64,000 nucleotides of DNA from PALSA-693 sp963702305 (GTDB taxonomy: Bacteria > Actinomycetota > Acidimicrobiia > Acidimicrobiales > Palsa-688): positions 124,001-188,000 of the forward strand of contig CAVPBX010000016.1 of assembly GCA_963702305.1 (NCBI GenBank), given 5' to 3'. Under the pieces are notes generated by a model. That model saw only the letters and a program-made list of their open reading frames with translations. It made no database searches and was not told the origin of the DNA. Positions 25,016 to 33,537 of the stretch are shown here, piece by piece. Position 1 is the first letter of the stretch; every line of letters begins with the position of its first letter. Made by a program: the position numbers and the translations under genes.

Positions 25016-25821
25016 TGGAGGATCTGACCGGAACCGCGGCGCTGGTCACCGGCGGGGGCAGCGGCATCGGTCGGGGCACGGTGCTGGCTCTGGCGGCCGC
25101 GGGGAGCCATGTCGCGGTGGCGGATATCGACGCCGAGCGGGCGCGGCAGGTGGCCCAGGAGGCCACGCAGCTCGGGCCGGCCTGCGTGGCACTGAAGCTC
25201 GACGTCAATCGTCAGGACGACTTTGACGCGGCGCGGGACGCCATGTTGGCCAGGTTCGGCCGGGTCGACATCGTGATGAACAACGTCGGCGTCATCGCCG
25301 CCGGGTTGCCCGAACACATTCCGCTGGCGGAATGGGAGCGGATCGTCAGCACCAACCTGCTGTCGATGGTGCGCAGCAACACCACCTTCCTGCCGCTGCT
25401 CCTCGATCAGGGCCGCGGCCACATCGTCAACACCGCGTCCACCGCCGGCCTGTTCGCCTATGCCTACGAGCGGTTGCCGTATTCCGCCACCAAAGCCGGG
25501 GTGATCGCGCTGTCGGAGGCGCTGGCCCTGTACCTGCGGCCCCGGGGCATCGGGGTGACCTGTCTGTGCCCGGGCCCGGTGACGACCAACATCCGTGAGT
25601 TCGTCACCTTTTGGGGTCCCCCGGTGACGATGCGCGGTCCAGGCCGCGACCTGGTCCCATTGACTCCCGAGGTCGTCGGTGAGCAGGTGGTGCAGGCCAT
25701 CCGGGACGACCGGTTTCTCCTGCTGACCCATCCCGAGCTCGACGCGGTGCTGGTGGCCCGGGCCCGCGACCCTGAGGCCTTTCTCTCCGGGCAGATCGCC
25801 GCCATTACCGACGACGTTTGA
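25015..25821 (+). CDS. Short-chain dehydrogenase/reductase (SDR)
   Basis: A 268-residue classical SDR. The glycine motif is VTGGGSGIGRG (residues 11-21), followed by NNVGV, the catalytic Ser region NTASTAGL and YSATK as the Tyr-Lys pair. CLCPGPVTTNI follows. The C-terminal 60 residues lack the usual IxVDGG ending and instead carry a THPELDAVLVARARDPEAFL stretch, common in SDRs acting on bulky substrates. It overlaps the upstream oxidoreductase gene by one base and is the last gene of the operon starting at 20469. The next gene is convergent. Confidence 0.85.
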   Translation: MEDLTGTAALVTGGGSGIGRGTVLALAAAGSHVAVADIDAERARQVAQEATQLGPACVALKLDVNRQDDFDAARDAMLARFGRVDIVMNNVGVIAAGLPEHIPLAEWERIVSTNLLSMVRSNTTFLPLLLDQGRGHIVNTASTAGLFAYAYERLPYSATKAGVIALSEALALYLRPRGIGVTCLCPGPVTTNIREFVTFWGPPVTMRGPGRDLVPLTPEVVGEQVVQAIRDDRFLLLTHPELDAVLVARARDPEAFLSGQIAAITDDV

Positions 25822-25830
25822 TCCCGCGCC

Positions 25831-26629
25831 CTACGACCGCCAGTAGGGCGCGGTGGTTTCGTAGGCGCGACGGGCGAAGGTGCCGATGTCGAGCTGGCGG
25901 AGCGACGCGGACAGCACCTCCACGCTGACGAGGCCGGCCCAGCCCCGCTCGGTGAGCGTTCGCGCGAACCGAGCCAGATCCAGTTCTCCCTCACCGGGCA
26001 TGGCCCGCCGGTCCATGGTCTCATGCATGACGTCCTCGCTCTCGGCGGGCAAGGCGTCGTCGAACTGCACGTAACCGAGGGCTGCCAATGGAAACGTCTC
26101 GAGCTCCTCCCAGGTACTGCGACCGCGCGAAGAAGTGGAAGGTGTCGAGCAGGACCGAGGCGCGGGAGAACCCGACGCCATCGACCACCGCGAGGGCGGC
26201 GCTGATGCTGTTGAGCTCGCCGACGGGCGGCATCTCCAGCACGATCCGGGCCCCGGCGGCCAGGATCAGATCCGCGCACCGGCCGAAGCGGTCGACGGAT
26301 TCCTCGCTGACGCGGGTCCAGAAGAGGGACAGCACGTGGTCGGCGCCCACGGCCGCGGCCGCGTTCGCCAGCGCGGCCGCCTCGGCCAGGACCTCCTCGT
26401 CCTGTCGAGACACCTGCAGCGACATCACGTCCGAGCAGCGCAGCCCGTGCGTAGCCAGTAGGTGGGCGGCGCCCGACACGTCGGCGCCGAGCTGGGCCCG
26501 CGACAGCGACACGGCGGAGAAGCCGGCGTCGGCGACCGCCCCCAGGTAGCGGTCCAGATCGGCCAGCGAGTGGACCTCGAATCCGGCTCCGGGCGCCAGC
26601 CCCAACTCGAATGATGCAACCGCGCTCAC
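25831..26629 (-). CDS. Sugar phosphate isomerase/epimerase-like TIM barrel, frame broken near 26125
   Basis: About 266 residues in two frames. The N-terminal part has FELGLAPGAGFEVHSLADLD, VSLSRAQLGADVSG, RIVLEMPPVGE and the metal-binding LLDTFHFFARS. After the break come TWEELETFPLAALGYVQFDD and GWAGLVSVEVLSASLRQLD, the expected last two metal-site strands. The break is within an alternating CG stretch at about 26121-26130. These AP-endonuclease-2-fold proteins isomerise sugars or inositols or act on other small molecules, and the substrate here is unknown. The start is GTG 26629; nearby ATGs run into a stop. It overlaps or abuts the phosphoesterase gene (stop at 26637) on the same strand. 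Confidence 0.75.
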
Positions 26630-26636
26630 CGGGACA

Positions 26637-27347
26637 TCATCGCCCGATCGTCCGGCGCTCGACTTGGACGCCCGCCTCGGGATCGAGGGTGACCAGGTTG
26701 ACGCTGCCCCCACCGATGGCCGGCTCGCCCGGTGAACCGGAATAGAAGGCGGTCACGTCGCCCTCGCTCACGTCGAGGAAGCGGTGCCAGTGCCCGAGGG
26801 CGAGGTAGTCGCACTGCAGTTGCCCGATCTCGTCCTGGGTGATCTGCGACGATCGGTCCGACGGCTCGCCGTGCCGCACGTAATGGCCGTGGGTGAGCAC
26901 CACCCGCCACCAGGCCGGGTCGGCCGCCTCGTAACCGACGAGCGGACGATTGCGAGGGTCGTGATTTTCGATGCCCCGGGCCCAGATCATGAGCGACAGG
27001 TTGGCAAAGACCAGTTCCTCCCCGGCGGGGTTGCCGGCGAAGAAGACGTGGTCCCCGGCGCTCGCCAGATCGACCCGGTGATAGATCGATTGGGCGTCGA
27101 CGCAGTCGTGGTTGCCGGGAATCACCACGACCGGGCTCGAGAGCTGGCGAAGTTCGGCGAGGGTCTGCGCCACCGCGTCGTCATCCACCCTCGAACTGTC
27201 GAACAGATCGCCGGCGATGAGCACCAGGTCGACGGCCGATTGGCGCGCCGTCGCCACCACCGCCCGCAGACTTTCCATCGACGTGTCGTCACCCGCGATG
27301 TGGATATCGGAGGTGTGCAGCATCCGGACGACGGGCAAGCGCGGCAC
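26637..27347 (-). CDS. Calcineurin-like metallophosphoesterase (SbcD/Mre11-related)
   Basis: A 236-residue dimetal phosphoesterase. The motifs appear in order: HTSDIHIAGDD (D-x-H), GDLFDSS (G-D), IPGNHDCVD (G-N-H-D), THGHYVRHG (H) and LALGHWHRFL (G-H-x-H). The order and DLFDSS spacing resemble SbcD-type nucleases, but the protein is short and lacks the capping and SbcC-binding parts. A nuclease or nucleotide phosphatase role is possible. The GTG start lies 12 bases after the stop of the hydrolase gene upstream, so both probably share a transcript. Confidence 0.85.
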   Translation of the reverse strand: MPRLPVVRMLHTSDIHIAGDDTSMESLRAVVATARQSAVDLVLIAGDLFDSSRVDDDAVAQTLAELRQLSSPVVVIPGNHDCVDAQSIYHRVDLASAGDHVFFAGNPAGEELVFANLSLMIWARGIENHDPRNRPLVGYEAADPAWWRVVLTHGHYVRHGEPSDRSSQITQDEIGQLQCDYLALGHWHRFLDVSEGDVTAFYSGSPGEPAIGGGSVNLVTLDPEAGVQVERRTIGR

Positions 27348-27359
27348 CGAGCGGATCGG

Positions 27360-28292
27360 CTAGCGCAGGCCGGCGAGGAAGGGGCCGACCGCTTCCAGGA
27401 AGCCCGGCGTATTGCCACCGTGCACGTTGTGGCCGGCGCCGGGCACCGTCACCAATTGACCGTGCGGCAAGGCGGCCACGAACCGGTCCGCGGCGTCGGG
27501 GTCCAGCACGTCCGATTCGGCGCCGCGCACCACCAGGACCGGGTAGGGGAGCGAGGTGAAGTCGTCGAGCCCGAGCGGACTGGTGGCCGCGTCCGGTACC
27601 CGGCGGTGGTCGACCTTGCTCACGTACTTGCCGTCCACCCGGCTCAGCATGTTGTACTTGATGGTGCGGGCGATGTGCTCCCGGGAGCGGAAGCGGTCGT
27701 ATTTCACCACGTTGTCGAGGAACTCGTCGAGGTCGTCGAACTCGACGTTGCGCACCACGAAGTTGTGGACGACCTCCACGCCCTTGGGGCTGAGCTCCGG
27801 CCCGGTGTCGACCAGCACGAATCCCTTGGCGACGTCGGGCCCCGACACGGCCATCTTCATGGCGACCAGGCCCCCCATGGAGTGTCCCACGATGATGGGC
27901 GAACGTAACCCCCGGTCGTCGAGGAAGGCCAGGCCGTCGGCGGCCTTCGCCTCCACCGAGTAGTCAAGGTCGCGGCTCCACTCCGAGTCGCCGTGACCTC
28001 GCTGATCCAGGGCGAAGACGTGGTAGCGGTCGGACAGGTGCAAGCTCACCAGGTCCCACGAGTGGGCCGACTGGTTGCCCCCGTGCAACAGGAGGATCGG
28101 GGGGGCACCGGGATTTCCCCACTCCAAGAAATGAAAGCGTAAGCCTCGGACGACCGTTTGGCGGGACACGTACCGCACGTCGGGTGCGTGGGCGATGCGG
28201 AGGTCGGCCGCACTTTGCAACAGGCTGCCGAACTCGGATGAGGCCGCCATGTCCAGCGGCGCCAGGGTGTCGGCGAAGTCGTTGAGGTACAT
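27360..28292 (-). CDS. Alpha/beta hydrolase
   Basis: A 310-residue alpha/beta-hydrolase-fold enzyme. It has ILLLHGGNQSAHSWDLV (oxyanion hole), DQRGHGDSEWS, nucleophile elbow VGHSMGGL, an acid-residue region VVRGAESDVLDP and the catalytic His in VPGAGHNVHGG. The same HGGNQSAH pattern appears in the frameshifted hydrolase at 19430-20387, so the two are probably related to each other. The start is ATG 28292, seven bases after TAGACT on the minus strand, which implies a leaderless mRNA. It is divergent from the epoxide hydrolase. The substrate is unknown. Confidence 0.87.
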   Translation of the reverse strand: MYLNDFADTLAPLDMAASSEFGSLLQSAADLRIAHAPDVRYVSRQTVVRGLRFHFLEWGNPGAPPILLLHGGNQSAHSWDLVSLHLSDRYHVFALDQRGHGDSEWSRDLDYSVEAKAADGLAFLDDRGLRSPIIVGHSMGGLVAMKMAVSGPDVAKGFVLVDTGPELSPKGVEVVHNFVVRNVEFDDLDEFLDNVVKYDRFRSREHIARTIKYNMLSRVDGKYVSKVDHRRVPDAATSPLGLDDFTSLPYPVLVVRGAESDVLDPDAADRFVAALPHGQLVTVPGAGHNVHGGNTPGFLEAVGPFLAGLR

Positions 28293-28299
28293 GCTCCCG

Positions 28300-28305
28300 A
28301 GTCTA
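28300..28305 (-). promoter_or_regulatory. -10 box for a leaderless alpha/beta hydrolase gene
   Basis: TAGACT on the minus strand, seven bases before the ATG at 28292. Confidence 0.5.
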
Positions 28306-28411
28306 CGCCGACCCGTTGGCGCGCCCCCGGCCGGCCCGTTACCCTGAAAACCGGGTTTCCGCCGCCGGGGAGTTTGGTTCGGAGCATCTGTCCGGGCAGA
28401 GAGAAGAATCG

Positions 28412-29515
28412 ATGCAGACCTTCCGTGTTGACGTACCCGCCGCCGAGCTGGCGGACCTGCAGCGGCGGCTCGCCGCCACCCGGTGGCCAACCGAAGCCCC
28501 GGCCCCGGAGTGGGAGCAGGGAACGCCGCTCGGCTACCTGCAGGAGCTGGTCGAGTACTGGCGGTCCGGCTTCGACTGGCGCGCCGCGGAGGCCCGGCTC
28601 AACTCCTACCCGCAGTTCCTGACCGAGGTCGACGGCCAGCGCATCCACTTTCTCCACGTGCCGTCGCCCCATCCGGGCGCGCTGCCGCTGGTGCTCTCCC
28701 ACGGATGGCCGGGCTCCATCGTGGAGTTCCTGGATGTGCTCGACGCCCTCACCGACCCGCCGGATCCCGCCGACGCCTTCAGCCTGGTCGTGCCATCACT
28801 GCCCGGCTACGGCTTCTCGGGTCCGACGACCAGCGCCGGGTGGACGCCGCGGCGCATCGCCGCCGCCTTCGGCGACATCATGGCGGACCTCGGCTATGCG
28901 AGGTACGGGGTCCAGGGCGGCGACTGGGGCTCCGTGGTCTCGTCCAACATGGCCGATCTGCGGCCGGACCGAGTGGTCGGCCTGCATCTCAACTTTCTCA
29001 GCCTGCCCCCGCCCGACGGCGCGTCGCCGCCGGCGCATCAGCCGGCCGTCAGGTTCGCGACGACCGGGAACGGCTATCAGCAGATCCAGGGCACCAAACC
29101 GCAGACGATCGGCTACCTCCTGGACGACTCGCCGGCGGGTCTGGCCGGTTGGATCGTCGAGAAGTTCCGGGAATGGAGCGACTGCGGCGGCGACGTCGAG
29201 CGATCGTTTACCAAGGATCAGCTGCTCAGCAACGTCATGGTCTACTGGGTGACCAGGACGGGCACCTCCTCGGCCCGGCTGTACTGGGAGATGCGACGGG
29301 CCGGCCGGGCCGCGCTGCCGCAGGCGGTCGTCACGGTGCCGACCGGGGTGGCCAACTTCCCCGGTGAGATCGCCCGCACCGAGCGATCCTGGGCGGAGCG
29401 CCGGTACCACGTCGTCCACTGGACGTATCCCGAGCGCGGGGGGCATTTCGCCGCCATGGAAGTACCCGACCTGTTCGTCGCCGACGTCCGGGCCTTCTTC
29501 CGGCTGGTGCGGTAA
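28412..29515 (+). CDS. Epoxide hydrolase (EH-N-terminal/alpha-beta hydrolase type)
   Basis: A 367-residue enzyme converting epoxides to diols. The N-terminal lid segment (residues 1-95; FRVDVPAAELADLQRRL, YLQELVEYWRSGFDWR) is the signature of the microsomal-type epoxide hydrolase family. The core has LSHGWPGSIVEFLDV (oxyanion hole HGWP), the nucleophile Asp in VQGGDWGSVVSS and the C-terminal catalytic His in RGGHFAAMEVPDL. The start is ATG 28412. A possible -10 (TACCCT, 28339-28344) would give a leader of about 60 bases with AGAGAGAAG near the start. It could process epoxides made by an oxygenase such as the P450 at 6570, which is speculation. Confidence 0.9.
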   Translation: MQTFRVDVPAAELADLQRRLAATRWPTEAPAPEWEQGTPLGYLQELVEYWRSGFDWRAAEARLNSYPQFLTEVDGQRIHFLHVPSPHPGALPLVLSHGWPGSIVEFLDVLDALTDPPDPADAFSLVVPSLPGYGFSGPTTSAGWTPRRIAAAFGDIMADLGYARYGVQGGDWGSVVSSNMADLRPDRVVGLHLNFLSLPPPDGASPPAHQPAVRFATTGNGYQQIQGTKPQTIGYLLDDSPAGLAGWIVEKFREWSDCGGDVERSFTKDQLLSNVMVYWVTRTGTSSARLYWEMRRAGRAALPQAVVTVPTGVANFPGEIARTERSWAERRYHVVHWTYPERGGHFAAMEVPDLFVADVRAFFRLVR

Positions 29516-29549
29516 GGCCCGGCCGCCGCCGCGTCCAGGTCCGCCCCAG

Positions 29550-29555
29550 TATTGT
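29550..29555 (+). promoter_or_regulatory. -10 box for a leaderless oxidoreductase gene
   Basis: TATTGT ends seven bases before ATG 29563. This favours that ATG over the in-frame codons upstream. Confidence 0.5.
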
Positions 29556-29562
29556 GCTCAGT

Positions 29563-30756
29563 ATGACAATCCCGCTCCGGCACGGGGTGTTCCTGGCGCC
29601 CTTCCATTCCATCCGCGAGAACCCGACGCTGGCCCTGGAGCGGGACCTCCAGCTGTGCGAATGGCTCGACGAACTGGGGTTCCAGGAGGCCTGGATCGGC
29701 GAGCATCATTCCGCCGGCCTGGAGACGATCGACTCGCCGGAGATGTTCATCGCCGCCGCCGCCGAACGGACGAAGCACCTCAAATTCGGCACCGGCGTGG
29801 TCTCTCTTCCCTACCACCATCCCCTCAACGTGGCGAACCGGATCGTGCAGCTCGACCACATGACCCGGGGCCGGATCATGTTCGGGGCCGGCCCGGGCCT
29901 CCTGGCCTCGGACGCGTTGATGATGGGCATCGAACCCGAAGCCACCCGTGACCAGCTGCAACAGGGTCTCGACGTCATCCTCCGCCTCTTCCGCGGCGAC
30001 GCGGTCACCGAGCAAACCGATTGGTACACCATGCGGGACGCCCGGACCCATCTGCGGCCCTACACCCAGCCCCATCCCGAAGTGTGCGTCGCCAGCGCGG
30101 TGACGCCGTCGGGCGGCCGTTTGGCGGGGCGGTACGGACTGGGCATGCTCTGTGTGGCTGCCGGCGAGCGGGCCGGCTTCGACGCCCTCGACGCCAACTG
30201 GAACGTGGCGTGCGAGATCGCGGCGGAGGACGGCCGGGAGATGGACCGGAGCCGCTTGCGGTGCGTCATCAACATGCACCTGGCAGATACCCGCGAGCAG
30301 GCCGTGGCGGACATCCGTTACGGATGCGAGGAGTTCATCCGGTATTTCAACAACAACCAACCCCGCTTCGACGTCCCAGAGGGCACCGACTACATCCAGT
30401 GGGTGCTGGAGCACGACATCGCCGTGGTGGGCACCCCCGACGACGCCATCCGTCGCATCGAGCGCCTGTACGAGAAACAGGGCGACTTCGGCTGCCTCTT
30501 GCTGCAGATCACCAACTGGGCGGACTGGCCGGCCACCAAGCGGTCCCTGGAGCTGTACGCCCACCACGTGATCCCGCACTTCTCGGGGGCGAATACCAGC
30601 CGGATGGCTTCGTACGACTGGGTGACGAAGAATCAGGACGAACTGGTCACCAAGCGGGTCAATGCCGCCAACCAGATGTTCGCCAAGCACCAGGCCGAGC
30701 GGGCGGCCAAGGACGGTCCCGGCCCGGACCAGGTGCAGTCCTCGGCCCTCTCCTGA
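29563..30756 (+). CDS. LLM-class flavin-dependent monooxygenase-like protein
   Basis: A 397-residue bacterial luciferase-like protein, longer than its three relatives in the window. It has GVFLAPFHSIRENPTLALER, EAWIGEHHSAGLETIDSPEM, LPYHHPLNVANRIVQLDHM and RIMFGAGPGLLASDALMMG. The extra C-terminal part (AHHVIPHFSGANTSRMASYD) is a feature of FMN-dependent, alkanal-monooxygenase-type members. Oxygenation of a hydrophobic substrate with reduced flavin from a partner reductase is therefore likely. The start is leaderless (TATTGT seven bases before the ATG). A second luciferase-like gene follows after 59 bases. Confidence 0.85.
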   Translation: MTIPLRHGVFLAPFHSIRENPTLALERDLQLCEWLDELGFQEAWIGEHHSAGLETIDSPEMFIAAAAERTKHLKFGTGVVSLPYHHPLNVANRIVQLDHMTRGRIMFGAGPGLLASDALMMGIEPEATRDQLQQGLDVILRLFRGDAVTEQTDWYTMRDARTHLRPYTQPHPEVCVASAVTPSGGRLAGRYGLGMLCVAAGERAGFDALDANWNVACEIAAEDGREMDRSRLRCVINMHLADTREQAVADIRYGCEEFIRYFNNNQPRFDVPEGTDYIQWVLEHDIAVVGTPDDAIRRIERLYEKQGDFGCLLLQITNWADWPATKRSLELYAHHVIPHFSGANTSRMASYDWVTKNQDELVTKRVNAANQMFAKHQAERAAKDGPGPDQVQSSALS

Positions 30757-30815
30757 CGGAAGCTGACCATCAGGAATGGCCCGATCACCAGAAAAAAAGA
30801 AGAGGGGTACCAACG

Positions 30816-31688
30816 ATGAAATTCGGGACGTCGATCATGGGGGTGAGCTTCCGGTCCTATCCGGAAGTGGCCGCCGCCTACGAGGACAACGGCTTTGAGT
30901 CCATCTGGATCCCGGAGCACCTGGTGTTCCCGGCCGAGATGCCGCCCACCTATCCCTACAGCGACACCGGGTTCCCCCCGGTCACGTCGGACACCCCTTC
31001 GTATGACCCCTGGGTGGTGCTCGGTTACCTGGCTGCCGCCACCACGCGGATCCGGTTGGCGACCAACATCTTCATCCTGCCGCTGCGCCATCCGCTGCAG
31101 ACCGCCCGGTCGGTTGTCACCGTGGACCGAGTGTCGGGTGGGCGGGTCACGCTCGGTATCGGCGTGGGCTGGCTGGCCGACGAGTTCGACTACCTGGGCT
31201 TGGACTTCGCCGACAGAGGGCGGCGGACCGATGCGGCCATCGACGCCATTCGCCGGCTGTGGAGCGAGGACGTCATCCACGTACGCGACGAGCATTTCCA
31301 ATTCGGCCCGGTGAAATTCAGCCCCAAGCCGCTGCAGCAACCGAGCGTCCCGATCGAGGTCGGTGGAGCCTCCGGCGCGGCCCTGCGGCGCGCTGGTCGC
31401 TTGGGCGACGGGTGGATCGAGATCGGCGCCTCGGACCTGGACGACTTCCGGCGCAAGCTGGCCATCGTCCTGGAGGCCCGCCGGGACGCGGGCCGGACCG
31501 GCCCCTTCGAAGTGACCGCCTCTGGCGCCATGGCCGAGGACCTGGACGGGTACCGGCGGCTCGAGGAAGCCGGTGCCACCCGGGTCATTACCGGCCCCCG
31601 GCCCCATAGCGGCCAATCCCGCTTGACGCCGGATGACGTGGCCGACTGGGCCAAACGTTTCGCCGATGAGATCATCAGCCAGATGTGA
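30816..31688 (+). CDS. LLM-class F420-dependent oxidoreductase (TIGR03619-like)
   Basis: A 290-residue luciferase-like TIM barrel. It has FESIWIPEHLVFPAEMPPTY, IRLATNIFILPLRHPLQTAR, VSGGRVTLGIGVGWLADEFD, VPIEVGGASGAALRRAGRL and LGDGWIEIG, the pattern of the actinobacterial subgroup usually predicted to use F420. The ATG has AAGAGGGG upstream. The last codons and the stop lie in a 15-base tandem repeat (31685 onward). It follows another luciferase-like gene, so two flavin or deazaflavin enzymes may act in sequence. Confidence 0.87.
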   Translation: MKFGTSIMGVSFRSYPEVAAAYEDNGFESIWIPEHLVFPAEMPPTYPYSDTGFPPVTSDTPSYDPWVVLGYLAAATTRIRLATNIFILPLRHPLQTARSVVTVDRVSGGRVTLGIGVGWLADEFDYLGLDFADRGRRTDAAIDAIRRLWSEDVIHVRDEHFQFGPVKFSPKPLQQPSVPIEVGGASGAALRRAGRLGDGWIEIGASDLDDFRRKLAIVLEARRDAGRTGPFEVTASGAMAEDLDGYRRLEEAGATRVITGPRPHSGQSRLTPDDVADWAKRFADEIISQM

Positions 31689-31721
31689 CCGGCCCAGAGG
31701 TGACCAGCCCAGAGGTGACCC
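31685..31721. repeat. 15-base tandem repeat starting in a stop codon
   Basis: GTGACCGGCCCAGAG (31685-31699), GTGACCAGCCCAGAG (31700-31714) and GTGACCC (31715-31721). The two full copies differ at one base. The oxidoreductase stop TGA is in the first copy. Confidence 0.85.
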
Positions 31722-31722
31722 G

Positions 31723-32589
31723 TTACGGGTCCGCGGGGTCGGCCAGCCAGGCGCCGGTGAAGGCGGCCACCTGCTCGCCGGACAGGTCACTGAGCTTCCG
31801 GCCGACCAGCCGGCCGGTGAAGTTGGAAGTCTGATAGCGCAGGCGAGGTGGATCGTCCCGGGTGACGCCGACGATGACCGCGGCCACGTCCTGCGGCGAC
31901 TGGGCGCGCTCGAAGCCGGCGCTGGTCACCGCGGCGTAGCGGGCCTTCAGGACGGCCAACTCGGGGTCCGCAGGCGCTTCCACCGCCTTCGAGTGGGCCC
32001 GGAATTCAGTAGCCACCGGCCCCGGTTCGACGATCGAGACGTGGACGCCGAAGCGCGCCGCGACTGGGTGCAGCGACTCGTAGAGACCCTCGACGGCGAA
32101 CTTCGCGGCGCAATACGCATCGTTGAAGGGCTGGCCCAGGACCCCGCCCAGACTGGTCACGGCCACGAGGTGGCCGCGACCGGCGACGCGCATGGCGGGC
32201 AGGAAGGCCTTGGTGACGCCAGCCACCCCAAAGAAGTTGACTTCCATCGAGGTCCGGAGGTCGTCGATGCTCAGCTCCTCCAGCGTTCCGACGTAGCCCA
32301 ACCCGGCGCAATTGATCACGACGTCGACGACGCCATGGCGGTCCGCGATGGCGGCCGCGGCAGCCGCGATCGCCGGCTCATCGGTCACGTCGAGGTCGAC
32401 CACGTCCACCGTGACCCCCGCCGCAGCCGCGGCGGCCACCAGTCCGTCGCGTCGCGACGAGGCACGCACCGTGGCCACCACGTCGTGGCCGCCCTGGGCG
32501 AACGCCATGGCCGTCGCCAGCCCGATCCCGCTCGACGCCCCGGTCACCACCACGACGCGCCGTTGCTCGCCCTCCGTCACTGCTGGCAT
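31723..32589 (-). CDS. Short-chain dehydrogenase/reductase (SDR)
   Basis: A 288-residue SDR with VVVTGASSGIGLATA, INCAGLGYVG, catalytic Ser in VTSLGGVLG and YCAAK as the Tyr-Lys pair, then VEPGPVATEF. The C-terminal 90 residues (RYQTSNFTGRLVGRKLSDLS) form a membrane-associated or substrate-specific tail seen in retinol/sterol-type SDRs. The ATG at 32589 has CCGGGAGGG upstream, and TATTGT on the minus strand (32619-32614) is a plausible -10 box. It is convergent with the luciferase-like gene and divergent from another SDR. Confidence 0.85.
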   Translation of the reverse strand: MPAVTEGEQRRVVVVTGASSGIGLATAMAFAQGGHDVVATVRASSRRDGLVAAAAAAGVTVDVVDLDVTDEPAIAAAAAAIADRHGVVDVVINCAGLGYVGTLEELSIDDLRTSMEVNFFGVAGVTKAFLPAMRVAGRGHLVAVTSLGGVLGQPFNDAYCAAKFAVEGLYESLHPVAARFGVHVSIVEPGPVATEFRAHSKAVEAPADPELAVLKARYAAVTSAGFERAQSPQDVAAVIVGVTRDDPPRLRYQTSNFTGRLVGRKLSDLSGEQVAAFTGAWLADPADP

Positions 32590-32683
32590 CGCACCCTCCC
32601 GGACCGGCCGACGACAATAGCCGGACCCCTGCTCGGGGCCGCTCGTCGCCCGAGCCCCCAATGCCATTAGAAAGCCAGGTGCC

Positions 32684-33427
32684 ATGGAAGACTTCGAAGG
32701 CCGGGTCGTGATCGTCACCGGTGCGGCCCGCGGCCTGGGGCGCGACTACGCCCGCTTCTTCGCCGAGGACGGCGGGCGCGTGGTCCTGGCGGACGTCAAG
32801 GACACGCAGGCGGCCGCGGCGGAGGCCGAGGCGGCCGGCGCTGGCGGGCGCTGCATCGGGGTGGATGCCGATGTCACCGACGCGGCCAGCGTCGGTCGGC
32901 TCGTCGACCGCGCCCGGTCGGAGTTCGGCCGCCTGGACGTCCTGATCAACAACGCCGGCCTCTGGCGCGGTCTCAACGAGGCCGGACTCCTGCACTGCCC
33001 GGACGACGTCTGGGACCGGGCGTGGGCGGTCAACGTCACCGGGACCTGGCGCTGTTACCAAGCGGCCGTGCCGCTGATGGCGGAGGGGGGTTGGGGCCGC
33101 GTCATCAACATCTCGTCGATGGCCGCCCGCTCGGGGGGCAGCCCCTATGGCCTGACGAAGAATGCGGTGGAGCACATGACCGGGGGCATGGCCCGCGAGG
33201 TCGGTCACCTCGGCATAACTGTGAACTGCGTGGCGCCGGGGATCTCGGCCTTCGAGGCGGCGACCAGCCAACTCGCCAACGCGGACGATGTGGTGGCCGG
33301 AAACATCGTCAAGCGCATGGGCACCAGTCGCGACCTGTACGCGGCCATGGCCTACCTCTGCAGCCCGGACGCCTCCTGGGTGACGGGCCAGACGCTCCAC
33401 GTCGACGGTGGCGCGGGCGTGCACTGA
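32684..33427 (+). CDS. Short-chain dehydrogenase/reductase (SDR)
   Basis: A 247-residue classical SDR of usual length. It has VTGAARGLGRDYARF (residues 12-26), LINNAGLW, catalytic Ser in NISSMAARSGG, YGLTK as the Tyr-Lys pair, VAPGISAFEA and the ending GQTLHVDGGAGVH. It is probably a 3-hydroxyacyl-CoA or alcohol dehydrogenase. The ATG start is preceded by only a weak AGG. The lipid-transfer/DUF35 pair follows after about 110 bases with its own promoter-like sequence, so co-transcription is uncertain. Confidence 0.87.
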   Translation: MEDFEGRVVIVTGAARGLGRDYARFFAEDGGRVVLADVKDTQAAAAEAEAAGAGGRCIGVDADVTDAASVGRLVDRARSEFGRLDVLINNAGLWRGLNEAGLLHCPDDVWDRAWAVNVTGTWRCYQAAVPLMAEGGWGRVINISSMAARSGGSPYGLTKNAVEHMTGGMAREVGHLGITVNCVAPGISAFEAATSQLANADDVVAGNIVKRMGTSRDLYAAMAYLCSPDASWVTGQTLHVDGGAGVH

Positions 33428-33537
33428 GCGACGATGGTCCGGATGCGGACCCGACCAACTCCATTTTCAAAAATGCCGTTTTCATCGGGCCGACTTGCCT
33501 GCTAGGGTGGCGGCCGGATCGCGACGGAGGGGAGACG

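Noticed and set aside
26637..27347. Calling the metallophosphoesterase SbcD.
   Set aside because: Motif order agrees, but the protein lacks the capping region and no sbcC gene is adjacent, so a gene symbol is not justified.
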